This document shows, one piece after another, positions 8,318-16,868 of a stretch of DNA of 64,000 bases. Position 1 is the stretch's first letter. Each line of letters opens with the position of its first letter. Below the pieces are notes generated by a model. It was not told the DNA's origin. It was given only the letters and a program-made list of their open reading frames with translations, and made no database searches. Both the position numbers and the translations under genes were made by a program. Source of the DNA: Gammaproteobacteria bacterium (lineage in GTDB: Bacteria; Pseudomonadota; Gammaproteobacteria; Steroidobacterales; Rariloculaceae); contig JAJDVG010000001.1 in assembly GCA_022826245.1 (NCBI GenBank), positions 1 to 64,000 on the forward strand, read 5' to 3'.

Positions 8318-9937
8318 TCAGGAGACGTCGCGAATGGTTCGCTGAATCTCCGCTGCGGCGCGCAAGCTCAGCGCCGCGATGGTCAACGTGGGGTTGGCGG
8401 TGGCCGACGTGGGAAACACGGTTGATCCGAGCAGAAACAGATTCGGGTGGTCATGGCTGCGGCAATGGCGGTCGACAACGGACGAGCCGGGGTCATCGCC
8501 CATCTTACAGGTTCCGATGATGTGGCCCGCGCCCTGAAACTCCTCATGATGCCGAATTTTGGAAGCGTTCAGGCGGGAGAAAATCTCGTCGTGGACCTGC
8601 CGTGCGGCGGCCAATCCGCGAGAGCAATAATCGCCGACGCGGTAATGGATTTGCGGCAGCGGCACACCGTACGGGTCCCGCGCCTCGGGATCGAGCACAA
8701 TCCGATTGGCGGGATCCGGCAGTTGCTCCATCAACGCCGCCAACTGCACGTGACGTGCGGCCTGCTCGCGCAGCGCGCGGCGCAATGCCGTGCCTGTAAG
8801 TCCCTGACTCACCAGGTCCCCGGCCAGCGAAATGGGCGCGCCGCTCGGCCAGGACCAGCCGTCGTTGCTGATCTGAATGCGAAAGGCCGCCCGGTCGCCG
8901 CGGAACGGACCGTCGCGCAGGTTTTCGATGCCGGACGTCGACAGCGGCCCTCGATACGGCCAGACCGGCTCTGCCGACAGCGCCCAGCTCAACTGCACCG
9001 GGTGGTCCATCAGGTTCCGGCCGACCTGGCCGGAGCCGTTCGCGACGCCGTCGGGCACGGCGTCCGTACGGGAATTGAGGAGCAGGCGAGGCGTCTCGAT
9101 CGCATGCGCGGCGATCGCGAAGACCCGTCCCCGGACCCGCCCGCCGCTGCCGTCCGGGCGCCTGAAGCGAATGGCGGCGATTCGCCCGCCCGGCCCCGTC
9201 TCGACGAATGTCGCCGTGGTTTCTTCGTGCAGGACCAGGCCCTTGCGCTGCGCCCTGTCCAGGTGCACGGTGGCGTCGTACTTGGCCTGAATCGGGCAGA
9301 TGGGAATGCAGCTTGCGCTGCCGCAACACGGCGGCCGGCCTTCGCGGAGCACCGAATTGCGGGCCTGCGGCGTGGCCTGCACCCGGTAATCGGTACCGTC
9401 GAGTGCCCGGTCCATCACCCGGTCGAGCCAGGTCTGGGCAATGGCGGGCATGGGAAAACCGCCCGACCTCGGAGAACCCAGGTCCTCGTTCGAATCGCCG
9501 GCCACGCCCAGCTCCGTTTCGGCCTCGAGGTAATAGGGTTCGAGTTCATCGTATGCGATCGGCCAGTCGACGCCTTGCCGGTACCGGCTGCGCAGGCGAA
9601 AGTCGGCAGGCAGGTTGCGCAGACAGGTGCCGAGCCAGTGCCAGGTGGTGCCCCCGACGACCTTGATGTACGTGCTCTTGAACGGATCCGGCCCCGACTG
9701 CCGGTACCAGTGATCCGGATCGTGACTGAGCGGATGGTCCGCGGCCGGCGTCGGCGGGTAGGGGCTTTCAGGGGTCTTGATCAATGCGTCGTGAAAACGC
9801 TGCAAGGCTGCGGCACGGTCCACACGCCGCCCGGCTTCGAGCATGGCCACGTCGATGCCGGCGCCGGCAAGACGATCGGCAAGCAGCGCGCCGGCAACGC
9901 CGGAGCCCACAACAATCACGTCGGCCTGGATATCCAC
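8318..9937 (-). CDS. FAD-dependent GMC dehydrogenase, catalytic subunit with predicted [3Fe-4S] cluster
   Basis: A 539-residue GMC-family flavoenzyme, probably oxidising a sugar, polyol or alcohol in the periplasm. The FAD-binding Rossmann motif is at residues 9-36 (VVGSGVAGALLADRL, then LEAG). C204, C205, C210 and C214 have the spacing of the [3Fe-4S] ligands of bacterial FAD-glucose dehydrogenase. The C-terminal GMC domain has HIIGTCKMG and the NPTLTIAAL motif. GTG 9937 is chosen because it comes just after the stop of the small-subunit gene; the frame is open further upstream but would overlap that gene. The enzyme has no Tat signal of its own and would be exported with the Tat-bearing small subunit. 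No cytochrome subunit is encoded beside it. Confidence 0.87.
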   Translation of the reverse strand: MDIQADVIVVGSGVAGALLADRLAGAGIDVAMLEAGRRVDRAAALQRFHDALIKTPESPYPPTPAADHPLSHDPDHWYRQSGPDPFKSTYIKVVGGTTWHWLGTCLRNLPADFRLRSRYRQGVDWPIAYDELEPYYLEAETELGVAGDSNEDLGSPRSGGFPMPAIAQTWLDRVMDRALDGTDYRVQATPQARNSVLREGRPPCCGSASCIPICPIQAKYDATVHLDRAQRKGLVLHEETTATFVETGPGGRIAAIRFRRPDGSGGRVRGRVFAIAAHAIETPRLLLNSRTDAVPDGVANGSGQVGRNLMDHPVQLSWALSAEPVWPYRGPLSTSGIENLRDGPFRGDRAAFRIQISNDGWSWPSGAPISLAGDLVSQGLTGTALRRALREQAARHVQLAALMEQLPDPANRIVLDPEARDPYGVPLPQIHYRVGDYCSRGLAAARQVHDEIFSRLNASKIRHHEEFQGAGHIIGTCKMGDDPGSSVVDRHCRSHDHPNLFLLGSTVFPTSATANPTLTIAALSLRAAAEIQRTIRDVS

Positions 9938-9953
9938 TGCTTCGGTGCTCGGC

Positions 9954-10505
9954 TCAGGCGCCCGGCGGCTGACTCCAGTGCCCCGGAGCGCCGCCGCAGA
10001 CGCCTTGGGGACGGGCGAAATCGAGTGCCGTCCAGATGAGCGCCTCGGCGTACGTTCCGACGAGCTCGGCCGGGACCGGCGTTCCTCCTCCGCTCGGGTC
10101 GGCAGCCAGAGCGGGGTGGATGCCGGAATACCAGGCAACGATCAGATCCCCGGAAATCCCGTCGTCCGCGGTTTCGGATTCCTCCGCCAGCAGCCGTGCG
10201 AGTTCGTCGCCACGGCCCATCGCGGCCAACGCCGTCATCAAGCGCTCGGCCATGACCGGATCCAGCGCGGATGCCGGAACGCCCGTCAGACCAGCGCTCA
10301 CGGCGATAAAGCGGTCCATGCGCGCGCCGTCGAGAACGGTTGCGCCATCGGGAACAGTCGCCCGCTCCATGACGCTTGCGCCGTCCGGAACGCTTGCGCA
10401 GGCCGCAACCTTCAAGGCTACGGCGGACATCAGGCAGCGCTGCGCGAAACCGCGGCGAGTCAACCGCCGCGCCGTACCGCGCCGATAGCTGTCGTTCGAT
10501 TCCAT
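9954..10505 (-). CDS. Small Tat-exported subunit of FAD-dependent dehydrogenase (gluconate/sorbitol DH subunit 3-like)
   Basis: A 183-residue protein starting at ATG 10505. It has a twin-arginine signal (LTRRGFAQRCLMSAVALKVAACA, split as RRGFAQ plus a hydrophobic core). The C-terminal half matches the small-subunit family of membrane-bound sugar dehydrogenases (MTALAAM, DLIVAWYSGIHP, TYAEALIWTALDF). In known complexes this hitch-hiker subunit carries the cofactor-loaded catalytic subunit through the Tat pore. The gene ends 17 bases before the catalytic subunit's GTG, so the two form an operon. An alanine/valine-rich linker with DGA repeats (residues about 38-60) is unusual and looks like low-complexity expansion. 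Confidence 0.82.
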   Translation of the reverse strand: MESNDSYRRGTARRLTRRGFAQRCLMSAVALKVAACASVPDGASVMERATVPDGATVLDGARMDRFIAVSAGLTGVPASALDPVMAERLMTALAAMGRGDELARLLAEESETADDGISGDLIVAWYSGIHPALAADPSGGGTPVPAELVGTYAEALIWTALDFARPQGVCGGAPGHWSQPPGA

Positions 10506-10820
10506 CGCGTATCCGGGTTCCGTTCAGAGGATCGGTTCAGCAGGAGGCAGACCGCGATGCCGCTCATGACATCGCCCGGCTCGAAGTTCGTGCGTGGCCT
10601 GTCCCGCCGGCGATTGTGGCAGGCAACCCGCGCTGACGCCACCGCCAAATCGACTGACATTGCCGGGGAACGATCCACAAGGAAGCGGACACCAATCCCC
10701 TCCGATCCACGAAACGTTCCTGCAGTATTCGGAGGCGCAAGTTGGCGCGGGCCTTGGCGCCCACCCAACGTGCGACAATCACCGCTCCGGGAAAACGTAG
10801 TGATCCGGCAACGCCAGCCT
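10506..10820. other. Intergenic region, no gene seen
   Basis: About 315 bases between the divergently read small-subunit gene and the DUF4143 ATPase. I see no open frame with family resemblance and no clear promoter. It must hold the promoters of both flanking units. Confidence 0.5.
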
Positions 10821-10865
10821 GCTACCATGCCGTCATATTTCATAGAAAAATGACGACATGGTAGC
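10821..10865. promoter_or_regulatory. 20-bp-arm palindrome spanning the start codon of the DUF4143 ATPase gene
   Basis: The left arm 10821-10840 begins GCTACCATGCCGTCAT. The right arm 10846-10865 ends ATGACGACATGGTAGC. They match at 18 of 20 positions around a 5-base centre (CATAG). The ATG at 10858 lies inside the right arm, so the palindrome may be a repressor site over the start or an mRNA hairpin that hides it. Confidence 0.7.
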
Positions 10866-12021
10866 CAACGAGACGTATCCCCGGCTGACTCGCGTCCCCG
10901 CACGGAGCTTCTTTCTGCTCGGCGTGCGCGGCGTCGGCAAGAGCACCTGGGCGCGGAGCCAGATTCCCGACGCGCCGCACATCGATCTGCTCGACGAAGG
11001 CCTCTACCAGGACTACCTCGCCGACCCGTCGTTATTCGCTGCGGATCTGCAACCCGTTGCACCGGGCGGCTGGGTGGTCGTCGACGAAATTCAGCGCCTC
11101 CCCAATCTGCTCAATGAAGTGCACAGGCACATCGAGAGTCGCGGGCTCAATTTCGCCCTCCTCGGATCGAGCGCACGCAAGCTCAAGGCGGCGGGCGTGA
11201 ACCTGCTCGCCGGCCGCGCGCTGCACAAGACGATGCATCCGCTGACGCCGAAGGAACTCGGCGACGACTTCGACCTCGATGCGGCTCTTGCGACGGGAAC
11301 CATTCCCCTGGTTCTGGCCGCCGAGGAACCGCGCGCGGTTCTCGAGAGCTACGTCCGCCTCTACCTGCGTGAGGAAATCCGGGCCGAAGGTCTGGTCAGA
11401 AACCTGCCCGGCTTCGCGCGTTTTCTACCGATCGCCGCCCTCTATCATGGCGAAACCGTGAACATTTCCGGCATCGCGCGTGACTGCGGCGTCGCACGCA
11501 CGACCGTGCAAGGCTACCTGGAGATTCTCGAAGACACCTTGCTCACGGTCCGCCTGCCGGCGTTTACGCCGCGACTGCGATCACGTGAGCGACGCCATCC
11601 GAAACTCTACTGGGTCGATCCCGGCCTGGTTCGAGCGGTCAAGAAGCTGCGGGGTCCAGTGGCGCCTGAAGAACGTGGAGCGCTCCTCGAAGGCTGGGTC
11701 CTGCACCTGCTGCGGGCGCACGGCGAGGAAAACGAACTATTCGACGAGTTGCACTATTGGGCGCCGCACCCGCCGAACCGCACCGAGGTCGACTTCCTGC
11801 TCCGACGCAATAGCGAACTGGCAGCGATCGAAGTCAAGTCCCGGCCTCGCTATCACACCGGCATGTTGCAAGGCTTGCGCGCGATAAGCGAACTCCCCGG
11901 CGTCGTCCGGCGCGTGCTCGTCTATGGTGGCAAGCGGTGCTTCAAAACCCAGGACGGTATCGACGTATGGTCCGTCGCCAAGCTACAAAGCGCGCTCGCC
12001 GAAAATACGCTGTGGCCGTGA
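10858..12021 (+). CDS. AAA_14/DUF4143 family ATPase
   Basis: A 387-residue ATPase of the widespread AAA-plus-DUF4143 family, whose cellular role is unsettled. Walker A is GVRGVGKST near residue 23, Walker B is WVVVDEIQ near residue 72, and a sensor-like LLGSSARKL follows near 100. After a helix-turn-helix-like middle (ISGIARDCGVARTTVQGYL), the C-terminal DUF4143 half has a nuclease-like core, TEVDFLLRR then AIEVKS, similar to PD-(D/E)XK folds. ATG 10858 is embedded in a palindrome, which suggests autoregulation. Such genes travel horizontally and often resemble toxin or defence modules. It starts the accessory island. Confidence 0.9.
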   Translation: MVANETYPRLTRVPARSFFLLGVRGVGKSTWARSQIPDAPHIDLLDEGLYQDYLADPSLFAADLQPVAPGGWVVVDEIQRLPNLLNEVHRHIESRGLNFALLGSSARKLKAAGVNLLAGRALHKTMHPLTPKELGDDFDLDAALATGTIPLVLAAEEPRAVLESYVRLYLREEIRAEGLVRNLPGFARFLPIAALYHGETVNISGIARDCGVARTTVQGYLEILEDTLLTVRLPAFTPRLRSRERRHPKLYWVDPGLVRAVKKLRGPVAPEERGALLEGWVLHLLRAHGEENELFDELHYWAPHPPNRTEVDFLLRRNSELAAIEVKSRPRYHTGMLQGLRAISELPGVVRRVLVYGGKRCFKTQDGIDVWSVAKLQSALAENTLWP

Positions 12022-12188
12022 GGCGTCGTGCGATGCTTGTCGTCGAACTGCCCCCGCCAGATGAGAGGAACGGCGAACGGGCCGGAGGGCGGTCGCCACT
12101 ACCCGCGTGGCCAGACCGCTTCGCATCATTTCCACTTGCGTGTGGTGCTAGGATGCAAAAGATTCCTCAAGCTTCGGAGACGCTACGC

Positions 12189-13232
12189 ATGCCTACCGGC
12201 GAGATGATTTCCACGCTAAGCCAGCATCCAGAACGGCTTCCAGAGTGGCTTGAACAGTCTCAGCCTCAGTTTGATCGCGAGATATTCTTCGGCTCCAGAA
12301 CAGTCTACTACCCAGGCCCACATAGGGACTTCGACCCCGTGAAGTTGTGCGCGAAGGCGAACGCTGCTCACACATTCTTCTACGTTGACGACGGCGTCTC
12401 ACTGGATGACATTCACAAGTTAGTACACGGAGTTAACGGATACGAGGTCGAGCACGAGGAGGAATTAACAGAGGCGGTGCTGTTACCAGCCGGATGGACA
12501 TCGCACGTCCACAAGACGGATCTGACGGCGAAGGTCAAGCAGACGATCGAAACGGACTTTAAGGGCATTTACGTGAGTCTCAAGCGAGTCGAGCACCACG
12601 ACCAGTCTCGCACCGCGAAGTGTTTGGCTCTCCTCTATGTGGTCGGAGATGGCCATATAGCGTATGACGCTTTCTACTGTCAGCAGGATGGCACACCTGT
12701 GCCGTACCTCATCGTCGTCCAGGATCACGGCGGTATGGCGTTGAACCACAGTCGGTTCGAGCGCGGAGGATTACTTGAGCGCTTGGCTTATCAGCGCTGC
12801 CGATATCCGGAATGGCTGCTCATTGGGTCCAAAGACACCATAGGCGAGAGCTACGAGCCGTGGGATGGTTACACCGACACGGGGGTTGCACCGGAACCGC
12901 AGGGCGCGGTCAAGAATCCGAGAAAGCTCTACCGCCGAGAGGAAGACTCTCCGCTTTTTTTGACAAGGCAATCTCGCCAAGTTCAGCGAAACGAGACAGG
13001 GGAATCGACTACACGTCCCACGCTAATACATGAAGTACATGACATCCTTCAAGCGCAAGGCAACCATTGGATGAGGCTGAAGGACGTAGCCGACCGTGTA
13101 AATGAGCGTGCGCGATACCAAAGCACGACCAGTTCGACCGTAACGACACGTCACATATTTGATGTCTGGTATGAGCGCAAACAGCAGTTTGAGCGAGATA
13201 AGTCGCGCATTCGATGCAAGGAAAATGGATAA
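12189..13232 (+). CDS. Uncharacterised protein with QDHG motif and C-terminal winged-helix-like region
   Basis: A 347-residue protein I cannot assign to a named family. ATG 12189 is preceded by a GGAG-containing stretch; an in-frame ATG at 12153 is the alternative. The central part (residues about 140-225) has the clearest features: LALLYVVGDGHIAYDAFYC, VVQDHGGMALNHSRF and GGLLERLAYQ, then a Trp-Gly motif (EPWDGY). The last 65 residues (HEVHDILQAQGNHWMRLKDV onward) look like a winged helix-turn-helix. Base composition is near 50% GC, well below the flanks. It lies 27 bases before the nuclease-like gene at 13260, so the two are probably one transcript. Defence or mobile-element function is inferred from context only. 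Confidence 0.75.
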   Translation: MPTGEMISTLSQHPERLPEWLEQSQPQFDREIFFGSRTVYYPGPHRDFDPVKLCAKANAAHTFFYVDDGVSLDDIHKLVHGVNGYEVEHEEELTEAVLLPAGWTSHVHKTDLTAKVKQTIETDFKGIYVSLKRVEHHDQSRTAKCLALLYVVGDGHIAYDAFYCQQDGTPVPYLIVVQDHGGMALNHSRFERGGLLERLAYQRCRYPEWLLIGSKDTIGESYEPWDGYTDTGVAPEPQGAVKNPRKLYRREEDSPLFLTRQSRQVQRNETGESTTRPTLIHEVHDILQAQGNHWMRLKDVADRVNERARYQSTTSSTVTTRHIFDVWYERKQQFERDKSRIRCKENG

Positions 13233-13259
13233 ATTGATGGTTCAGTGGTTGAGTAGAAC

Positions 13260-14264
13260 ATGAATATAGAAGGTAAGACTATCTGGCAGCACGCTGCTGG
13301 CGATCGGGACCACCGTCACGACGATATCTGTTTCGAGTGGAACGTCATCCTGTCGGGCGGGGAGAGACATTTAAAGAATGAAATGAAAGAAGGCGACATC
13401 GTGGTACTGAAACTCGGGCGTACCACTCTATTGGCGATTGGGATTTTGGGAAAGTACGAGTACTGTGCGGAATTCGACGACATCGATGGGTGGTCATTGG
13501 GGCACACGCGCAGAGTAAGTTGGCTCTGGAAGGCAGACGAACCGGAAACATACGAGGATTGGACTTTCCAAATGGGCACCACCCAGCGGCTCAACAAGCG
13601 TTCTCGAATCGTCAATGAGCGGATCAAGCCCGAGCTTGCCGGGATTGATGACTCAGTGAATTGGAACGCAATCGGCTCGCTCGATTTTTCTGAAGAAAAT
13701 GACCTTGAGGCAGAAGAAATCGCCAGCTTTCTTTTCGAACAAGGCCTGCCAAGCGACGCGATTCGCACGCTACTGGACCATCATGGTTCGTTCTCCCAGA
13801 TGGCCAAATGGTACTCAAACGATTGGAAATCGGCTTCTGAACACGAGACGGTCTGCCATCTGGTAGTTCCGCTACTCAAGGTCTTGGGCTGGACGCCCCA
13901 GAAGATCGCCCTGGAGTTTAATCGAGTCGATGTGGCGCTTTTTGCTCGGTTGCCGAGACAGGACAAGAACGTGTCGGTGGTCGTAGAAGCAAAGAAGGTC
14001 CATGGAGCGTGTTTAAGTGCGATATCGCAGGCGAGGGATTACGCGAAGAGATATCCAAACTGTTCCAGGATAATCGTTACTGATGGCCTCCGATACGGGA
14101 TCTTCACTCGGGGAGGTGAGGAATGGTCGGACGAGTCGAAACCCTATGCTTACCTAAACGTGACCCGGCCCAGAAGTTCATATCCAATTTACGGCGCCCT
14201 AAGAGGCGCGAAGGAAGCCATCTACGCGATGACTCCTGATTACATCCACGAACAAGCGGGCTAA
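13260..14264 (+). CDS. Predicted EVE-like plus PD-(D/E)XK nuclease-like protein (restriction-like)
   Basis: A 334-residue protein in two parts. The N-terminus (about 1-115: HRHDDICFEWNVIL, EGDIVVLKLGRTTLLAIG, then GWSLGHTRRVSWLW) resembles EVE/PUA-like domains that read modified bases. The C-terminal half (about 185-330) resembles the N-terminal nuclease part of type I R subunits: HLVVPLLKVLGW, the Asp of FNRVDVALF, then VVVEAKK as the E-x-K of a PD-(D/E)XK active site, and a later SQARDYAKRYP resembling motif IV. Together they suggest a nuclease that senses modified DNA. It follows the unknown gene at 12189 with a 27-base gap and shares its low GC. The domain calls are from motif reading, not from a profile search. 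Confidence 0.68.
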   Translation: MNIEGKTIWQHAAGDRDHRHDDICFEWNVILSGGERHLKNEMKEGDIVVLKLGRTTLLAIGILGKYEYCAEFDDIDGWSLGHTRRVSWLWKADEPETYEDWTFQMGTTQRLNKRSRIVNERIKPELAGIDDSVNWNAIGSLDFSEENDLEAEEIASFLFEQGLPSDAIRTLLDHHGSFSQMAKWYSNDWKSASEHETVCHLVVPLLKVLGWTPQKIALEFNRVDVALFARLPRQDKNVSVVVEAKKVHGACLSAISQARDYAKRYPNCSRIIVTDGLRYGIFTRGGEEWSDESKPYAYLNVTRPRSSYPIYGALRGAKEAIYAMTPDYIHEQAG

Positions 14265-14536
14265 AGGTCTTCGAATATCTACTGTCCGAATCGTTAGTTC
14301 TTTTTGTTGTCTTTCGTACGACTCTCTCATGGTACTGCCCCGCCTAGGGTCGATATTGTTACGCAGATTCGTTTTCGAACCACTGCGTTCTTCTGCGCAA
14401 TAACGTTTCTAACTCTAAGTCCCCGAACGCTGATGCAGTCTGCTGAAACGACAGTAAACGCCTATAGTAGTAATTCCAAAGATCTTCTCCATATTCAGCC
14501 TGGCAACGAGCTGAGAGACGCACAGACGGGAAGTCG
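14265..14536. other. AT-richer intergenic spacer of the accessory island
   Basis: These 272 bases lie between the 3' ends of two convergent genes. They are visibly poorer in GC than the flanks (runs such as tagttctttttgttgtctt). A short minus-strand frame (14359-14589) overlaps the next gene; it has a protein-like composition in its second half but no start signal, and I do not call it. Confidence 0.5.
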
Positions 14537-15592
14537 CTACTCCTGCTCTGGCGCGTCAGAAACCAAGTGTTCGTGCTCGCGCCAAGCAACTTCTACGTGC
14601 CGTACAAGCTCGACTAAACGGGCCTTGTTCTTGTGCCAGCTTTCTTCGTCAAGGCGGTAATACCATTGGTTCGGAGCACGTCGCGTGGCGGGTGCGTTCG
14701 GCGGTTTCTCGACTTCGAACTGAATTGCATTCTTGAGCTTTTCGAAGCGCTCGCGACAAAGGTCTACAGCGGCCGGATAGAACGTGATGCGAATCTTCCC
14801 GGACTCGTCAATCGCCACAGAATGCGACCCCCGAACACGAACGTCGTCCGGCAGCGTGATCGTCCGCTGCAGATAGGTAATACCGGACTTCGTAAAGTAT
14901 GTTCGGATACTGTAGTTCAGCGACGTTGTCGCATCCTGCCAGATTTCCGCCACACCATACTCGCCGGCTTTCCTAATCAAGTCTCTAGCGCTTGGCCGAA
15001 CGCGTGGGGACGCATGGGGATCCTCGGCGGTCCTTACCTGCCTGGCCAATAGCATGCTATCGCCGTGCATATACCCATGGAAGGTCAACAGACTGATTTC
15101 GATGCCCTTGTCTGCCAGATAGGCCACCATTCGGTAGGCGCTCATATCCAGCCCCAGGCCAACCAATACCATCTTGGCGGGCCGTAGGGCGTCTCCCGCC
15201 TGGCTTGCGTACCATTCCTCAAAGTCTGTGAATTTTCTGATCCCGTGTCGGCCGGATCGCTCGGCGATCAGGGCTCCGAGTTCCGACTCCGTCAGGGTCT
15301 CCACGTACGTGCAGTAGTCCAGCACCTGTGCCACGGCTTCCCGCGTGAGCTTTTCGCGCTTGAGTTCGAACACAGTTAGTCGACCTTCGTCATCGATCCC
15401 GAGAAGGTCGATTTGACCAGTACCGACCGGAACCTGTCTGCCGACCAGTGTGAGCCCGGCCATTAGCAGGTTGGGATTCTCCACGACAATGTCTTCCAGC
15501 ATCTTTTCCGTTTCAATACGGTCGGCTGGATCGAGCTTGCTTCCGGCCCGAGACTCTCGGTCGATTTTCCAGATTCCGATATCAGTCTTCAT
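14537..15592 (-). CDS. NucS/DUF91-like RecB-family nuclease
   Basis: A 351-residue protein with the DUF91/NucS-type nuclease core at its N-terminus: ETEKMLEDIVVENPNLL, then GQIDLLGID with the catalytic Asp, VFELKRE with the E-x-K, and AVAQVLDYCTYV with a Q-x3-Y motif typical of RecB-like nucleases (residues about 25-105). The remaining 240 residues are not recognised; the pattern YPAAVDLCRERFEKLKNAI suggests a helical DNA- or partner-binding tail. ATG 15592 is chosen over a further-upstream start because it gives the family's usual beginning. It is convergent with the restriction-like gene and closes the accessory island. A role in repair or defence is inferred. Confidence 0.78.
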   Translation of the reverse strand: MKTDIGIWKIDRESRAGSKLDPADRIETEKMLEDIVVENPNLLMAGLTLVGRQVPVGTGQIDLLGIDDEGRLTVFELKREKLTREAVAQVLDYCTYVETLTESELGALIAERSGRHGIRKFTDFEEWYASQAGDALRPAKMVLVGLGLDMSAYRMVAYLADKGIEISLLTFHGYMHGDSMLLARQVRTAEDPHASPRVRPSARDLIRKAGEYGVAEIWQDATTSLNYSIRTYFTKSGITYLQRTITLPDDVRVRGSHSVAIDESGKIRITFYPAAVDLCRERFEKLKNAIQFEVEKPPNAPATRRAPNQWYYRLDEESWHKNKARLVELVRHVEVAWREHEHLVSDAPEQE

Positions 15593-15677
15593 TTGATCGT
15601 CTCGACATTTCACAATCGACACAGCTCAGACAGTGGTCGTCCACGATCCGATGCAGCAGGATTTGTGATACACACAT

Positions 15678-16853
15678 CTACACCGCGCGCAAGGCCGTGG
15701 CGACGGGCAGCCGCGCCGCACGAATGGCAGGCAACAGGGCGCCGAGAAGACCGACCGCGCAGGCCCAGACGACGCCTTGCGCGACGAGCCCGGGGCTAAC
15801 CTCCAGACGAAAGACGATCGAGGCGTTCACGCTGCCCATGTTGATGGTCGTGCCGTTGAACAGCGCCCAGGCAACCGCCGCGCCGACGAAGGCGCCCACT
15901 ACGGCCAGCAGCAACGCTTCGCAGAGTACCGAAACGACGATGCCGCCCTGGCCGAAGCCGATCGCCCTCAAGGTGGCGATCTCGACGCTTCGACTGCTCA
16001 CCGCCTGATACATCGTGTTGAGTGCGGCAAACAGCGCGCCCACGGCCATGATTCCGGCGACGAAGTTCGTCACGACGCCGATGACATCGTTGATGAAGGA
16101 GGCCTGGCGGCTGTAGTACTCGGTCTCGCGCAGCACATCGACGGTCAGTGCCGGGTTCGTCGTCAACGCGTCGCGAAACTCATCGAAGCTGTCCTCGGAC
16201 TCGAGCATCACGGTCACGCTGTTTCTCGGCGCACCCTGATAGGCCGACAACAACGTTTCGACATCGGTCAGCATGCCGGACTCGAGCGCATCGCCGCTCG
16301 TGAACACGCCGACGACGGTCCAGTCGCTGCCGCGCAGGGACACGATGTCGCCGATGTTCACGCCCGCAAACTCCTCCAGCGCGCTGGCACCGACGATGAG
16401 CTCCCGAACTCCGCGCTCAAACATGCGTCCGGCGACGATCTCGATCTCCGGACGCACGTCGAACACGGCAGCTCCCGTGCCGCGCAGGGTCATGGAAGCC
16501 AGCGTACCGTCGATCCTTTCGAGATTGACTCCCGTCACCATGTTGATGGTGGCCGCGACATAGCCTTCGGCGGTTCTGGCGATGCCCGGCGCGTCGACGA
16601 TCGTCAGCGCCGCATCGACCGACAGCGCGCTTGAGACCTCCGTATCCGCACCGTCTCGCAACACGATCGCCCGATCGACCCGCCCGGTGGCGAGCAGCGT
16701 ATCGGTCAGGCTCGTCGAGATACCGAGCACCGAGACGAGCACGCCGACGACTCCGGCGATTCCGACGACGACGACACAGGAACTGCCGAGGCGCTGCGGA
16801 ATGTTGCGCAGGTTCATCGCCGTAACCGCGACGATTTGGGTGAGCGCGATCAT
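15678..16853 (-). CDS. ABC exporter permease, FtsX/MacB-like (second permease)
   Basis: A 391-residue inner-membrane permease. One N-terminal membrane segment (VVVVGIAGVVGVLVSVLG) is followed by a large periplasmic domain (about 45-265). Three C-terminal membrane helices follow in an FtsX domain (VVTNFVAGIMAVGALFAALNT split across 265-290; IVVSVLCEALLLAVVGAFVGAA). The sequence TMYQAVSSRSVEIATLRAIG is the usual FtsX signature. It ends the operon MFP-ATPase-permease-permease and starts 16 bases after the previous permease stop. Unlike classical MacB, the ATPase is a separate protein. The substrate is unknown; lipoprotein, peptide or drug export is typical of the family. Confidence 0.88.
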   Translation of the reverse strand: MIALTQIVAVTAMNLRNIPQRLGSSCVVVVGIAGVVGVLVSVLGISTSLTDTLLATGRVDRAIVLRDGADTEVSSALSVDAALTIVDAPGIARTAEGYVAATINMVTGVNLERIDGTLASMTLRGTGAAVFDVRPEIEIVAGRMFERGVRELIVGASALEEFAGVNIGDIVSLRGSDWTVVGVFTSGDALESGMLTDVETLLSAYQGAPRNSVTVMLESEDSFDEFRDALTTNPALTVDVLRETEYYSRQASFINDVIGVVTNFVAGIMAVGALFAALNTMYQAVSSRSVEIATLRAIGFGQGGIVVSVLCEALLLAVVGAFVGAAVAWALFNGTTINMGSVNASIVFRLEVSPGLVAQGVVWACAVGLLGALLPAIRAARLPVATALRAV

Positions 16854-16868
16854 GTGAGCGGCCGGGAG

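Noticed and set aside
8447-10039. Plus-strand 530-codon frame opposite the GMC dehydrogenase
   Set aside because: Antisense shadow; the minus strand carries the FAD motif, cluster cysteines and GMC C-terminus.
14359-14589. Short minus-strand frame downstream of and overlapping the DUF91-like gene
   Set aside because: Its second half has protein-like composition, but there is no ribosome-binding site and no recognisable family.
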